From: Bradyrhizobium sp.
GTDB lineage: Bacteria; Pseudomonadota; Alphaproteobacteria; Rhizobiales; Xanthobacteraceae
DNA: 48,639 bases
NCBI RefSeq assembly: GCF_027451485.1
Contig: NZ_DAIDJE010000001.1
Location: 1 to 48,639 of the forward strand
Direction: 5' to 3'
Shown: positions 1 through 8,861 of the stretch, piece by piece
Layout: each line of letters opens with the position of its first letter
Numbering within the stretch: position 1 is the stretch's first letter
The notes under the pieces: generated by a model
Database searches by the model: none
Seen by the model: only the letters and a program-made list of their open reading frames with translations
What the model was told of the DNA's origin: nothing
Position numbers and translations under genes: made by a program

Positions 1-587
1 TTCTTGACCGGCCTGTCGAAGGTGTAGGCCTCGGCGATGAAGAGGTCGGCATCACGGCCCAGCGAAATCAGCGTCTCGGTCCATTCGGTATCGGCCGTAT
101 AGGCGATGATGCGCTCTTCCGCCTCGATCCGGTAACCGAGGAATGGACCACCGGATTGCCCATGCTCCACCGGAAACGGCGTGACGCTCACCTCTCCCAG
201 GCGAACGGTCGCCTCGGGCGAGAGCGAAACGACCTTGAGATCAAAGCGCCGCTTGGTTTGCGACGAATTTTCGAACAGCGCCTCCATCACCTGGCCAAGC
301 CGCATCTCGATGCCTTCGGGACCTGCGATCGTCAGAGGGCGCGTTCGGCGGGAAAACTGCGCATCGAGCAGCAGAAACGGCAGGCCGCCAAAGTGATCGC
401 CATGAAAATGCGTGATCAGGACGAGCTCGATATCGTTGCGGACAATGTCCTGGCTTTTCAGCGCCGGCAGCGACGACGCCCCGCAATCGATCAGGAAGTT
501 GACGCGTTCGCCGGTGTTGTGAAAGCAGGTGTTGAACCTGCCGCCGGAGCCGAACGCGTCGCCGCAGCCGATGAAACGCAATTGCAT
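1..587 (-). CDS. MBL-fold metallo-hydrolase, RNase Z-like (3' end cut by window)
   Basis: The minus frame is open from ATG 587 to the window edge (195 codons), so the C-terminus is missing. It starts MQLRFIGCGDAFGSGGRFNT, and the zinc motif H-F-H-G-D-H sits at residues 60-65. A later PFPVEHG segment and an AYTADTEWTE segment match the second His and bridging Asp regions of RNase Z and arylsulfatase-type beta-lactamase-fold hydrolases. These are cytosolic di-zinc enzymes that cut phosphodiesters or esters. The fold is clear and the substrate is not. The ATG is the only good start, since the family motif begins immediately after it. The gene downstream of it lies outside the window, so the operon context is unknown. 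Confidence 0.85.
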   Translation of the reverse strand, partial: MQLRFIGCGDAFGSGGRFNTCFHNTGERVNFLIDCGASSLPALKSQDIVRNDIELVLITHFHGDHFGGLPFLLLDAQFSRRTRPLTIAGPEGIEMRLGQVMEALFENSSQTKRRFDLKVVSLSPEATVRLGEVSVTPFPVEHGQSGGPFLGYRIEAEERIIAYTADTEWTETLISLGRDADLFIAEAYTFDRPVK

Positions 588-653
588 CGCTTGATCCTTC
601 AGCCGGCAGCAACGATCGCAAGCTCTCCGAACGGCGCACGCATGCTGCGCTCG

Positions 654-962
654 TTAGCGCCCGCGCGGCGCACCGAACAGCCGGGTCAACAGCCAGACCG
701 GGACCACGACGACCGCGCCGAGCAGGAAATAGCGCCACAGCCAGTTGACGGCGTCGAAGCCGAGATCCCAGATCCGGCGAAACAACAGTTGGATGCTGTG
801 CAGGATATTCCAGGGATCGAAACCGATTGCCGCCAGCACGATCCCGACCAGGATCGAGAGCAGAATCAGCCTAAACGCCACGGCCAAAGGCGAGCCGCCC
901 AGGAAGCGGTACACGGCATCATTATTACTCGCCGGCAATTCTCTCGTGTCGTTCGGCATCAA
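654..962 (-). CDS. Small two- to three-helix membrane protein (DUF6460-like)
   Basis: This 102-residue protein has hydrophobic helices at about residues 30-47 (AFRLILLSILVGIVLAAIG) and 78-96 (YFLLGAVVVVPVWLLTRLF), joined by an amphipathic Trp/Arg-rich stretch (residues 53-77). It begins MMPNDTRELP, so the start may be either of the two adjacent Met codons. I associate the FLGGSPLAV and DPWNILHSI signatures with DUF6460, an uncharacterised family of alphaproteobacterial membrane proteins; that assignment is from memory. It lies 66 bp upstream of the MBL hydrolase on the same strand and could be cotranscribed with it. No function can be inferred. Confidence 0.7.
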   Translation of the reverse strand: MMPNDTRELPASNNDAVYRFLGGSPLAVAFRLILLSILVGIVLAAIGFDPWNILHSIQLLFRRIWDLGFDAVNWLWRYFLLGAVVVVPVWLLTRLFGAPRGR

Positions 963-1048
963 ATGGTCTCCCGCAGGCTGCCGACTTCATTCTAAGGCAT
1001 GACCGGCAAGGGTGGGAACACGTTTTCCGCTCTTTCTATGGCAGTTTG

Positions 1049-2725
1049 TCAGTCCGGGGCGGCTTCCGCGGACTCCGATGCTTCGCTTTTCAATAGCCGC
1101 TCCAGCGTCTCCAGCCGGTCGGCTTCGCGCGGCGGCTTGTCCCAGCGCAGGCGGTTGATCCGCGGAAACCGCATCGCCACGCCGGATTTATGCCGCGTCG
1201 AACGTTGGAGCCCTTCGAACGCGACTTCCAGCACCAGCCCCTGGTCGGGCTCATGCACCACCTGCCGGACGGGACCGAATTTCTCGGTGGTGTTGCGGCG
1301 GACGAAGCGGTCGATTTGCAGGAGCTCCTCGTCGGTAAAGCCGAAATAGGCCTTGCCGACCGGTACGAGCTGCGCATCGCCGTCGTCACCGGTCCAGACC
1401 CCGAAAGTGTAATCGGAATAGAAAGACGAGCGTTTGCCGTGACCGCGTTGCGCATACATCAGCACGGCATCGACGATGTACGGATCGCGCTTCCACTTCC
1501 ACCATTGGCCCTTGGGGCGTCCGGGCAGATAGAGCGCATCGCGGCGCTTGAGCATCACGCCTTCCACCGCTTCGGCGTCCGCACCGGCGCCCGCGCTCGC
1601 CGGCTCGCGCCGTGCCGCGGCCAGCGCCTCCCAGCTGTCGAAGGCGATTGTCGGTGAGAGGTCCACTCTGGGATCGCCAAGTCGTGCGATGAAGGCCAGA
1701 AGCCGCTCGCGCCGTTCCGCAAAGGTGAGATCGCGCAGGTCGGTCTCGTCGTCGGCCAGCAGATCGTAGGCGCGCAAGTGGATCGGATAATCCTTGATCA
1801 GCTTGGGCGAGACGACCTTGCGGTTGAGGCGCTGTTGCAGCACGTTGAAACTCTGCACGCGGCCCTGGCGCAACACCAGCAACTCGCCGTCGATGGCTCC
1901 GGGCAGATGCAGCGATGGCAACAAGTCCGGAAAGCTTTTGCTGATGTCTTCGCCGGTTCGCGAATAAAGCCGGCTGACGATGTGGCTTTGGGGGCCGCGG
2001 CCGCTGACGGCCTGGACGCGAATCCCGTCCCACTTCCATTCGGCGGCATAGTCGGCAGGATCGAGAGTGGCAAAATCGGCTTCTTCGACCGCATGCGCCA
2101 GCATCACCGGGCGGAACGGCGCCGGATCGCGATTGACCGGCTTTTCGCCGCAGCCTTCCAGCCAGGCGAACAGATTGAGATAGGGCGGGGCGAGGCCCGG
2201 CCAGAGCAGTTCGACCTCGTGAGCATCCTTGTCGCCGAGCGCCGCTGCCGCTGTCTTGGCGAGCCGGGCGGAAATGCCGATCCGCATCGCGCCGGTCACG
2301 AGTTTCAGCAGCGCCCAGCGGCCGGTCTCGTCGAGATCGTCGAGCCACCGCGAAAGCTGTTTCGGAATTTCGGTCTTGCCGAGTGTGCGCAGTGTCGTGA
2401 CGACCTCGGTCAGCGTCGGCGGCGGCGGATTGTTGTGGAGAGGCTGATCGGATTGTCTCGGCCACATCAGCGCCACCGTTTCCGAGAGGTCGCCGACATA
2501 GTCATAGGACAAGGCAAACAGCATGGGATCGGTGCGTTCGGCGATCAGATCGCGGATCAGGCCCGGCTTGGCGTGCTTGAACGACAGCGCGCCGGTGAGC
2601 GCCGCGAGCGCATAGCCGCGGTCGGGATCCTCGACAGAGCGAAAGTAATTCGTGATCAGGCGCAGCTTGTTGTTGCGGCCGGGCTCATAGGCGAGGCGGT
2701 CGAGCAGTTCGGCGAAACGGTTCAT
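1049..2725 (-). CDS. ATP-dependent DNA ligase of the ligase/exonuclease/helicase repair cluster
   Basis: It seals DNA nicks with ATP through a lysyl-AMP intermediate. The 558-residue protein has an N-terminal helical DNA-binding domain (about 1-200), then a nucleotidyltransferase domain. Motif I is E-W-K-W-D-G at 229-234 with K231 as the adenylated lysine. Further along are motif Ia (SRTGEDIS), motif III (AIDGELLVLR), motif IV (EGVMLK) and motif V (WWKWKR), followed by an OB-fold domain. Length and layout fit the bacterial ligases that travel with an MBL exonuclease, an Lhr-type helicase and PdeM. The start overlaps the exonuclease stop by 4 nt (ATGA), implying translational coupling. A separate NAD-dependent LigA is expected elsewhere for replication, so a repair role is likely. 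Confidence 0.95.
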   Translation of the reverse strand: MNRFAELLDRLAYEPGRNNKLRLITNYFRSVEDPDRGYALAALTGALSFKHAKPGLIRDLIAERTDPMLFALSYDYVGDLSETVALMWPRQSDQPLHNNPPPPTLTEVVTTLRTLGKTEIPKQLSRWLDDLDETGRWALLKLVTGAMRIGISARLAKTAAAALGDKDAHEVELLWPGLAPPYLNLFAWLEGCGEKPVNRDPAPFRPVMLAHAVEEADFATLDPADYAAEWKWDGIRVQAVSGRGPQSHIVSRLYSRTGEDISKSFPDLLPSLHLPGAIDGELLVLRQGRVQSFNVLQQRLNRKVVSPKLIKDYPIHLRAYDLLADDETDLRDLTFAERRERLLAFIARLGDPRVDLSPTIAFDSWEALAAARREPASAGAGADAEAVEGVMLKRRDALYLPGRPKGQWWKWKRDPYIVDAVLMYAQRGHGKRSSFYSDYTFGVWTGDDGDAQLVPVGKAYFGFTDEELLQIDRFVRRNTTEKFGPVRQVVHEPDQGLVLEVAFEGLQRSTRHKSGVAMRFPRINRLRWDKPPREADRLETLERLLKSEASESAEAAPD

Positions 2726-3765
2726 GCGTCCTCGGCGTCGCTCGAGGCCACGTCGCCTTCGCCGCTGTCCTCGTCGCCATAGCCGACGAGATCAAGCGGG
2801 CGGGCTGCGAGCCCCTGCATCTTGCACCAATGCACCAGCGCGTCTTCCTGGCCATGGGTGACCCAGATCTCGCGCGCGCCGGTGGCCTTGATCGTTGCCG
2901 TCAGGCCGTCCCAGTCGGCGTGATCGGAGATCACCAGCGGCAGCTCGACGCCGCCCTGGCGGGCGCGGGCCCGTACGCGCATCCAGCCCGAGGCAAAGGC
3001 TGTGACCGGGTCGGGAAATCGCCGCGTCCAGATATCGGACGTCGCCGATGGCGGCGCGAGCGTGATGGTGCCGGCGAGCTCGGCCTTCTTCATGCCTTTG
3101 ACGGCGCGGAGTTCGCCAAGATCGACGCCGCGGCTTTGGTAATAGCGGGTGATCTTTTCCATCGCGCCGTGCAGATAGATCGGCGCGTCGAAACCGGCTG
3201 CGCGCAACAATGCGATCACGCGCTGCGCCTTGCCGAGCGAATAGGCTCCAACCAGATGCGCGCGCTCCGGAAACAGTGTTAGCGAGGCAAGCAGCTTCCT
3301 GACTTCGTCAGCCGCATCGCCATGGCGGAACACCGGCAATCCGAACGTCGCTTCGGTGATGAAGATATCGCAGGGCACGACCTCGAACGGCATGCAGGTT
3401 GGATCCGGCGCATCCTTGTAATCGCCGGAGGCGACGATTTTCGTGTTGCCGCTTGTCACCGCGATCTGCGCCGAGCCGAGGACGTGCCCGGCGGGATGGA
3501 ACTTGACCGCGACATCGCCGAGCCGCAGCTCCTCGCCATAGGCGACCGCCTGCGTCGAGCGCGCGAAATTCTCGCCGTAGCGCAGCCGCATCATGTCGAG
3601 CGTCTCTTGCGTGGCGAGCACCGCGCCGTGGCCGGCCCGGGCATGGTCGGAATGACCATGGGTAATCAGGGCGCGTTCGACCGGCCGCACCGGATCGATA
3701 TGGAAACCGCCTGGCTTGCAGCACAGGCCGGCCGGTTGCGGCGTCAGGATGTCTTGCGGGCGCAT
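2722..3765 (-). CDS. Ligase-associated DNA exonuclease, MBL/beta-CASP-type
   Basis: It is an SNM1/CPSF73-like nuclease expected to trim DNA ends for the neighbouring ligase. The metal motif T-H-G-H-S-D-H lies about 26 residues into the family-typical segment that begins MRPQDILTPQPAGL. I placed the start at ATG 3765 because family members begin at this MRPQD-like sequence; an in-frame ATG at 3795 would add ten residues. Neither start has a clear Shine-Dalgarno, and a TATATA stretch just upstream of 3765 may be part of the promoter. Later blocks include SGDYKDAPDPTCMPFE and the C-terminal VISDHADWDGL and WVTHGQEDALV. It is the first gene of a two-gene operon with the ligase. Confidence 0.92.
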   Translation of the reverse strand: MRPQDILTPQPAGLCCKPGGFHIDPVRPVERALITHGHSDHARAGHGAVLATQETLDMMRLRYGENFARSTQAVAYGEELRLGDVAVKFHPAGHVLGSAQIAVTSGNTKIVASGDYKDAPDPTCMPFEVVPCDIFITEATFGLPVFRHGDAADEVRKLLASLTLFPERAHLVGAYSLGKAQRVIALLRAAGFDAPIYLHGAMEKITRYYQSRGVDLGELRAVKGMKKAELAGTITLAPPSATSDIWTRRFPDPVTAFASGWMRVRARARQGGVELPLVISDHADWDGLTATIKATGAREIWVTHGQEDALVHWCKMQGLAARPLDLVGYGDEDSGEGDVASSDAEDA

Positions 3766-3830
3766 GTCGTTTATATAGGCTGATCCGGAACTCATTCGAG
3801 TCCGGCTTGCAATGGATATCGGCCCTTAAG

Positions 3831-4757
3831 ATGCCCGCGCGCCTGTTTCTGTCCTCCGGCGATCTGATTGCCGACCGCCGCTACGAATTCGCACGCGACC
3901 TGCAACTCAAGGACGACCTCGTCGCCGCGGCCGAGGTGTTGGAGCAGGCGATCGAGCTTGCCCCCGGGTTCGTCTCTGCCTGGTTTACGCTGGGCGAAAT
4001 TCGTCAGCAACTCGGCCAGCAGGACGCGGCGATCGCCGCCTTTCGGAGGGCGCGCGATGCCGATGCCGCCGACCCCCATGGCGCCAGTCTGAAACTGATG
4101 CACCTGGGGGCTGAAGAACTGTCGGCGATGCCGCCGGCCTATGTGCGGACGCTGTTCGATCAATACGCGCCGCGCTTCGACCGCGCATTGATCGACGATC
4201 TCGGCTATCGCGGACCCTCGCTGCTGTTCAAGGCGGTCCTGGCGGCGCGCCACGCGGTACGGAAGCCTGCCTTCTTCAAGCGTGCCATCGATCTCGGCTG
4301 CGGCACTGGCCTTGCCGCGTCGGCCTTTGCCAGGGAGGTCGATCATTTCACCGGCATCGACCTGTCGCCGGGCATGATCGGGCAAGCGAGGCAGACCCGC
4401 CTTTATGCCGAGCTTGAGGTAGGCGACATGCTCGAGGGCTTGCGAACGAAGCCCGACGCCTGCGCCGACCTCGTGCTCGCCGCTGATGCCATGGTCTATG
4501 TTGCCGATCTCGTTCCCGTGCTGACGGAAATCCGCCGAGTACTTGCCGCCGGCGGCCTTGCGGCATTCACGCTGGAGCGCAATAGCGGTGAGGGCGTCAT
4601 CCTTGGCTCGGGCCTGCGCTATGCCCACGGCGTGCCATATGTCCGCGCCTCGCTCGCAGCCGCCGGTCTTGAACTGTCGCAGATCGAGGAACAGTCGTTC
4701 CGCAACGAGAACAACAATCCGGTTCCCGGTCTCGTCGTCGTTGCGGCGAAATCGTGA
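3831..4757 (+). CDS. TPR-containing class I SAM-dependent methyltransferase
   Basis: The N-terminus carries a short tetratricopeptide-like helical region (AAEVLEQAIELAPGF, then LGEIRQQLGQQDAAIAAFRRA). A Rossmann methyltransferase domain follows with motif I D-L-G-C-G-T-G near residue 155, an acidic GIDLSP motif II and a DLVLAADAMVYV motif IV. The substrate is unknown. I chose ATG 3831 (MPARLFLSSGD) over an upstream TTG at 3807, which would add eight residues. The gene diverges from the exonuclease with only 65 bp between them, and the helicase begins 6 bp after its stop, so it is probably cotranscribed with helicase and pdeM. Methyltransferases are not core members of this repair cluster as I know it. 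Confidence 0.88.
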   Translation: MPARLFLSSGDLIADRRYEFARDLQLKDDLVAAAEVLEQAIELAPGFVSAWFTLGEIRQQLGQQDAAIAAFRRARDADAADPHGASLKLMHLGAEELSAMPPAYVRTLFDQYAPRFDRALIDDLGYRGPSLLFKAVLAARHAVRKPAFFKRAIDLGCGTGLAASAFAREVDHFTGIDLSPGMIGQARQTRLYAELEVGDMLEGLRTKPDACADLVLAADAMVYVADLVPVLTEIRRVLAAGGLAAFTLERNSGEGVILGSGLRYAHGVPYVRASLAAAGLELSQIEEQSFRNENNNPVPGLVVVAAKS

Positions 4758-4763
4758 TCTGAA

Positions 4764-7310
4764 GTGGAAACGTCAGCCCAACCAGATCTGTTGACCGATG
4801 CGCTGCTGCCGGTGAATTTTCTGCGCTGGTTTGCCTTACGCGGATGGTCGCCGCGGGCGCATCAGCTGGCGCTGCTGGAAAAAGCACGCGAGGACCGCTC
4901 GGCGCTGCTGATCGCTCCGACCGGCGCCGGCAAGACGCTGGCGGGTTTCCTGCCGACGCTCGTCGAACTGTCTGCAGGCGGCACTTTCGCGTCCACCGGG
5001 CGCAGCGTGACGCGCAGCCGGGGTCTGCATACGCTCTACATCTCGCCGTTGAAGGCGCTCGCGGTTGATATCGCCCGCAACCTGGAAACGCCGATCGCCG
5101 AAATTGGTCTGCCGATCAAGGTCGAAACCCGCACCGGCGACACGCCAATGTCGCGGCGGCAGCGGCAGCGGCGCTATCCGCCGGATATTCTGCTCACCAC
5201 GCCCGAGCAACTCGCGCTGCTGTTGTCGTCGGATGATGCGCCGTTTCTGTTTTCGTCGCTGAAGCGCATCGTGCTCGACGAGTTGCATGCGCTGGTGACC
5301 TCGAAACGGGGCGATCTGCTATCGCTCGGATTGGCGCGGCTGTGGCGGCTTGCGCCGCAGGTCCGCGCCATAGGGCTTTCGGCGACCGTCGCCGAGCCGG
5401 AGCAGCTGTCGCGATTTCTGGTGCCGCAACGCGACGGCAGGCAGCAATCCGCCGACATTGTCGTCGCCGGCGGCGCCGCCGCGCCTCAGGTCGAAATGCT
5501 GGATACGCGCGAACGCCTGCCCTGGGCCGGCCATACCGCGCGCCACGCGCTCGGCGAAATCTATGAACTCATCAAGCGCAACAAGACCACGCTTGTCTTT
5601 GTCAACACCCGCGCCCAGGCCGAGATGCTTTTCCAGGACCTGTGGCGGATCAACGACGAAGGGCTCGCGGTCGCACTGCATCACGGCTCGCTCGACGTGG
5701 CGCAACGCCGCAAGGTCGAGGACGCGATGACCAAGGGGAAATTGCGCGGCGTGGTCTGTACCTCCTCACTCGATCTCGGCGTCGACTGGGGGGACGTCGA
5801 TCTCGTCATCAATGTCGGTGCGCCCAAGGGCGCCTCGCGGCTGATGCAGCGGATCGGCCGCGCCAATCACCGTCTCGACGAACCTTCGCGCGCGGTTCTG
5901 GTGCCGGCCAATCGTTTCGAGGTGCTGGAATGCCGCGTTGCAATCGATGCCGTGGCTGAGAATGCGCAGGATACGCCGCCGCTCCGCACCGGTGCGCTGG
6001 ACGTGCTGGCGCAGCATGTCTTGGGCTGCGCCTGCGGCGAAGCGTTCCTGGCCGATCGGCTTTACGACGAAGTCCGCACGGCCGCGCCGTATGCGGAACT
6101 GAGCCGCGTCGATTTCGACGACGTGGTCGACTTCGTCGCGACCGGCGGCTACGCGCTGAAGACCTACGAGCGATTTGCGCGCATCAAGCAGGACAAGAAT
6201 GGTCGCTGGCGCGTCGCGAACCCCAAGGTGCGACAGAGCTATCGCCTCAATGTCGGAACCATCGTCGAGGAGGCGATGCTGAAAGTGCGACTGGTGCGTT
6301 CGCGCGGCAGCGGATCGGGTTCGACCGGCGCGATCGCGCGCGGCGGCCGCCTGCTCGGCGAGATCGAGGAATATTTCATCGAGGGATTGTCGGTCGGCGA
6401 TACCTTTGTGTTCGGTGGCGAGGTGGTGCGCTACGAGGTGCTCGCCGAAGACCAGGTCTACGTCTCGCGCGCGAACGATAGCGATCCGAAAGTACCGTCC
6501 TATATGGGCGGCAAGTTTCCGCTGTCGACCTATCTCGCCGAACGGGTGCGCAACCTTCTCGCCGACAAACGGGCATGGAAGGGCCTGCCCGAACAGGTGC
6601 GCGAATGGCTGTCGCTGCAGGCGCATTTTTCGCGTGTGCCGGAGACGCGCGAGCTGGTGGTCGAGACATTTCCGCGCGGCAACAAGCATTACCTGGTCTG
6701 CTATCCGTTCGAGGGACGGCTCGCGCATCAAACGCTCGGCATGCTGCTGACGCGGCGGCTGGAGCGAGCGCGGGCGCGGCCGCTCGGCTTTGTCGCCAAT
6801 GAATACGCGCTGGCGATCTGGGGTCTCGGCGATGCCTCGTTCATGATCCGCCAGGGCAAGCTCGATCTGAACGCGCTGTTCGATCCGGACATGCTGGGCG
6901 ATGATCTCGAAGCGTGGCTTGACGAATCGGCGCTGATGAAGCGCACCTTTCGTACCTGCGCGCTGATTTCCGGCCTGATCGCGCGGCGCTTTACCGACGA
7001 GGAGAAAACCCGCCGCCAGGTGCTGTTCTCGACCGATCTGATTTACGACGTGCTGCGCAAACACCAGGCCGATCATGTACTGCTGCGCGCCGCTCGCGCC
7101 GATGCGGCCGCGGGCTTGCTCGATCTCCGGCGATTGGGTGATATGCTGACGCGAATCAAGGGACGAATCACCCACCGGGAACTCGACCGCGTTTCGCCGC
7201 TGGCAGTGCCGGTGATGCTCGAAATCGGCCGTGAGGCCGTCTATGGCGAGGCGTCCGACGAACTTCTGGCGGAAGCCGCCGAGGAACTGGTCAAAGAGGC
7301 GACGGGATAG
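4764..7310 (+). CDS. Ligase-associated DEXH-box helicase (Lhr-Core type)
   Basis: It is an ATP-driven 3'-5' DNA translocase of superfamily 2, predicted to work with the adjacent ligase, nuclease and phosphoesterase in DNA repair. The 848-residue protein has Walker A APTGAGKT at 51-58, D-E-L-H at 172-175 and SAT at 206-208. Motif VI (QRIGRANH) is near residue 362, followed by the winged-helix and Lhr-Core C-terminal regions (VNPKV/NVGTIVEE to SPLAVPVMLEIGREAVYG). The start is GTG 4764, 6 bp after the methyltransferase stop. Length matches Lhr-Core proteins rather than the much longer full Lhr (about 1500 residues). Confidence 0.95.
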   Translation: METSAQPDLLTDALLPVNFLRWFALRGWSPRAHQLALLEKAREDRSALLIAPTGAGKTLAGFLPTLVELSAGGTFASTGRSVTRSRGLHTLYISPLKALAVDIARNLETPIAEIGLPIKVETRTGDTPMSRRQRQRRYPPDILLTTPEQLALLLSSDDAPFLFSSLKRIVLDELHALVTSKRGDLLSLGLARLWRLAPQVRAIGLSATVAEPEQLSRFLVPQRDGRQQSADIVVAGGAAAPQVEMLDTRERLPWAGHTARHALGEIYELIKRNKTTLVFVNTRAQAEMLFQDLWRINDEGLAVALHHGSLDVAQRRKVEDAMTKGKLRGVVCTSSLDLGVDWGDVDLVINVGAPKGASRLMQRIGRANHRLDEPSRAVLVPANRFEVLECRVAIDAVAENAQDTPPLRTGALDVLAQHVLGCACGEAFLADRLYDEVRTAAPYAELSRVDFDDVVDFVATGGYALKTYERFARIKQDKNGRWRVANPKVRQSYRLNVGTIVEEAMLKVRLVRSRGSGSGSTGAIARGGRLLGEIEEYFIEGLSVGDTFVFGGEVVRYEVLAEDQVYVSRANDSDPKVPSYMGGKFPLSTYLAERVRNLLADKRAWKGLPEQVREWLSLQAHFSRVPETRELVVETFPRGNKHYLVCYPFEGRLAHQTLGMLLTRRLERARARPLGFVANEYALAIWGLGDASFMIRQGKLDLNALFDPDMLGDDLEAWLDESALMKRTFRTCALISGLIARRFTDEEKTRRQVLFSTDLIYDVLRKHQADHVLLRAARADAAAGLLDLRRLGDMLTRIKGRITHRELDRVSPLAVPVMLEIGREAVYGEASDELLAEAAEELVKEATG

Positions 7311-7357
7311 GGATACATCGGGTGGATAGAGACCTATCAACGTCGTCAAGCCCGGCC

Positions 7358-8053
7358 ATGACGAGGACCTCCATTGAACTGGCCACGCGATCTTCAATGA
7401 CTGTGGCTGGCGTGACGTTCTCCGCCGATCTGTCCGGCGCGCTGTTCTGGCAAGAGCAAAGCCTGCTGGTGGTGTCCGATCTTCATCTCGAAAAGGGATC
7501 GAGCTTTGCGGCACGCGGCGTCCTTCTGCCGCCGTATGATACGCTCGCGACGCTGGGCCGGCTCGCGTCGGTGGTTGCCCGCTTCGATCCGAAAACCGTG
7601 ATCGCATTGGGCGACAGCTTTCACGACCGCACCGCCCATCAGCGTTTGTCGACGGCGAATCGCGAAGCGATCGCTGCACTGCAGGCGCGGCGCGACTGGA
7701 TCTGGATTTCCGGCAATCACGATCCGGCGTTGCCGTCCGATCTCGGCGGCGCCATCGCGAGCGAAGTCGCGATCGGTCCGATCGTGTTCCGCCATGAGCC
7801 GACGGGGGCAATGGGCGAAATCGCCGGCCACCTGCATCCCAAGGCGCGGGTCGCGACGCGGGCGCGCTGGCTGGAACGGCGTTGTTTTGCCAGCGACGGC
7901 GAGCGCGCGGTGATGCCGGCCTTCGGCGCCTATGCCGGGGGCCTGAGCATCCGCGACGAGGCGTTTGCGAAAATCTTCCGCAGCCCAGGTTTCATGGCGC
8001 ACGTGCTTGGCGATCGCCGGATGCACACGATCTCCGCTTCACGGTGCCACTGA
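7358..8053 (+). CDS. pdeM: Ligase-associated phosphoesterase PdeM
   Basis: It is a calcineurin-like binuclear metallophosphoesterase, the fourth core member of the ligase-associated repair cluster. Motifs in order are DLHLEKG, LGDSFHD, SGNHDP, an FRHEP block and GHLHPKAR, which together supply the Asp, Asn and His metal ligands. The start is uncertain: GTG 7322, ATG 7358 and ATG 7397 are all in frame, and homologous sequence only begins at about VTFSADLSGALFW just after 7397. I list 7358; 7397 is equally reasonable. The gene begins 11-86 bp after the helicase stop depending on start choice and is the last gene of the plus-strand unit. Confidence 0.9.
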   Translation: MTRTSIELATRSSMTVAGVTFSADLSGALFWQEQSLLVVSDLHLEKGSSFAARGVLLPPYDTLATLGRLASVVARFDPKTVIALGDSFHDRTAHQRLSTANREAIAALQARRDWIWISGNHDPALPSDLGGAIASEVAIGPIVFRHEPTGAMGEIAGHLHPKARVATRARWLERRCFASDGERAVMPAFGAYAGGLSIRDEAFAKIFRSPGFMAHVLGDRRMHTISASRCH

Positions 8054-8334
8054 TCACGGCACTGCTTGCGGGAGGCAAGCCAGGTGAGTAGCCGGCAAGC
8101 TGCGTCATTTGGATAAATCGTTGCGGCGTTAGCAAGTCTCTCGATTGCGTCCCCCTTGCTGGATTTGGCCCGGCCCCGTGCTATCTCGGCCGCGGCGGCG
8201 ATCGCGCGCAACCGCCTGATTCCAGACCCATTCTCACCCGCGGGAGCTTTACGTCCCGGGCTGGGGTTCTTGCATTCGTTCGCAACTCGTATGTTCAAAT
8301 TTGAACAGAACGCGTCCAACGAATCTGCCACTTC

Positions 8335-8649
8335 GTGCCGGGTGAGTGGCGCGAACGCTGGTGCGAGTCTCGCCTGAACCGATTTGGCTCCAGAGATCAT
8401 CTTGAGGTTCAATTGGACGAGAGTCTGCGGCTAGTTCGCGCCATGGCCGCACATGGCTGTCGGCCGGGCGTCGATATTCAAACGCGAGAGGTCGTTCAGT
8501 GGCTTCGCGAAAGCGGCATGGATGAGCACGATATTATGATCGGGCTTGTGCAGGCGAGCGTCCGCAAATGGGTTGTTGCGTGGACGTTCGGCACCCTCAG
8601 GATCACCGAGGACGGTGCGGCCGCAGGAGCGGAGCACGGACCCAATTGA
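8335..8649 (+). CDS. Hypothetical protein, start uncertain
   Basis: An open frame encodes up to 104 residues. The part from about residue 29 onward (ESLRLVRAMAAHGCRPGV, then a VVQWLRESGMDEHDIMIGL helix-rich stretch) looks like a real small soluble protein with acceptable codon use. The first 25-30 codons look less convincing, so translation may begin further in, for example at ATG 8444. I do not recognise a family. It stands alone between pdeM and the convergent arsR-type gene, with no clear ribosome binding site. Confidence 0.4.
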   Translation: MPGEWRERWCESRLNRFGSRDHLEVQLDESLRLVRAMAAHGCRPGVDIQTREVVQWLRESGMDEHDIMIGLVQASVRKWVVAWTFGTLRITEDGAAAGAEHGPN

Positions 8650-8861
8650 TTTTGCAACCGACCTTCTCTCCATCCCCTCGCGCGCTCCAGCTGCGGGGAA
8701 AGCAGCCGCGTAAGACGCACGACGGCACCCAACGCCAGAACTTTAAACTGATCGGGCCACAACTCGGTGCAGCGCACTTTTGCTGGATCTTCCTGGTGCC
8801 CGAGGTAGTTAGCGATCGGGTTTTGCCATCGACGGGTTGGATCGCTGGCGCGCCGCCGCAT

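Noticed and set aside
156..995. Long plus-strand reading frame across the first kilobase
   Set aside because: It runs antisense to the MBL hydrolase and membrane-protein genes and its translation is Arg/Gln-rich without any motif.
5766..7811. 681-codon minus-strand reading frame inside the helicase gene
   Set aside because: Antisense shadow of a gene with full helicase motifs; the translation is Arg/Gln/His-rich low-complexity sequence.
8278..8306. Possible LexA (SOS) box near the repair cluster
   Set aside because: GTTC occurs twice but with 11 bp between, not 7; no GTTC-N7-GTTC site was found at the exonuclease/methyltransferase divergent promoter either.
7930..8412. 160-codon minus-strand frame between pdeM and the hypothetical gene
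   Set aside because: It overlaps pdeM, has no motif or ribosome binding site and mixed codon use.
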